The notes beneath the pieces are model-generated. The model had not been told where the DNA came from. It saw nothing but the letters and a program-made list of their open reading frames with translations, and made no database searches. Position numbers and translations under genes: made by a program. From an uncultured Acetatifactor sp. (GTDB taxonomy: Bacteria; Bacillota; Clostridia; Lachnospirales; Lachnospiraceae), in assembly GCA_934394515.1 (NCBI GenBank), contig CAKRRU010000014.1, forward strand, positions 1 through 33,259: DNA of 33,259 bases, given 5' to 3'. Numbering within the stretch: position 1 is the stretch's first letter; every line of letters starts with the position of its first letter. Shown here piece after piece: positions 33,256 to 33,259 of this stretch.

Positions 33256-33259
33256 ATGC
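33256..33259 (+). CDS. Start of a gene cut by the window end
   Basis: ATG at 33256 is preceded at 6 bases by GGAGGT (33245-33250 region) and by a strong promoter about 75 bases upstream. Only the start codon is inside the window, so the product is unknown. Confidence 0.5.

Overview
The window looks like chromosomal DNA of a gut Clostridia, most probably Lachnospiraceae. The grounds are strong AGGAGG-type ribosome sites, TTGACA/TATAAT promoters, short intergenic gaps, moderate GC, and family-typical proteins: MATE pump, Uup-like ABC-F, Hsp33, glutamine-dependent NadE, DUF6273 surface protein, and a FliD-like protein with a clostridial C-terminus. Genus is an inference. I saw no rRNA, tRNA, CRISPR array, transposase, integrase or phage gene.

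Layout. 1-3.4 kb: a MATE exporter converges on a GH2 glycoside hydrolase, and their 3' ends overlap by 98 bp. 3.7-5.5 kb: an ABC-F ATPase. 5.5-5.85 kb: a 37-residue membrane peptide on the minus strand, whose promoter is back to back with that of the next gene. 5.85-7.2 kb: a degenerate-GGDEF/intact-EAL protein, predicted c-di-GMP phosphodiesterase, closed by a strong terminator. 7.5-17.3 kb: one tightly packed nine-gene plus-strand operon that I read as a divergent Tad/Flp (type IVc) pilus. Its order is CpaF-like ATPase, TadB-like and TadC-like platform proteins, Flp-like pilin, TadE-like and TadG-like pseudopilins, CpaB/SAF protein, a 1363-residue secreted protein (zinc-ribbon-like cysteines, InlB-type repeats, ALK/LTK-type glycine-rich domain), and a divergent A24 prepilin peptidase.

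17.4-19.75 kb: a polar amino-acid ABC importer (lipoprotein, permease, ATPase) with a terminator between lipoprotein and permease. 19.8-26.1 kb: co-directional housekeeping genes: GT2 glycosyltransferase, hisC, small-multidrug-export membrane protein, methyltransferase, hslO, nadE. 26.25-26.6 kb: a small XRE-type regulator. 26.65-27.95 kb, minus strand: a FliD-like protein with no other flagellar gene nearby. 28.2-33.04 kb: a 1602-residue membrane-anchored surface protein (two DUF6273 domains, duplicated Ig-like unit, chitobiase-type C-terminal domain, Pro/Thr stalk). A new promoter and start codon lie at the right edge.

How they may work together. The pilus operon is the most distinctive system: an apparently complete single-membrane Tad machine with no secretin and no CpaE, whose large glycine-rich protein could be a tip adhesin. 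The neighbouring EAL protein could link it to c-di-GMP, but a terminator separates them and no known c-di-GMP riboswitch was recognised, so that link is inference.
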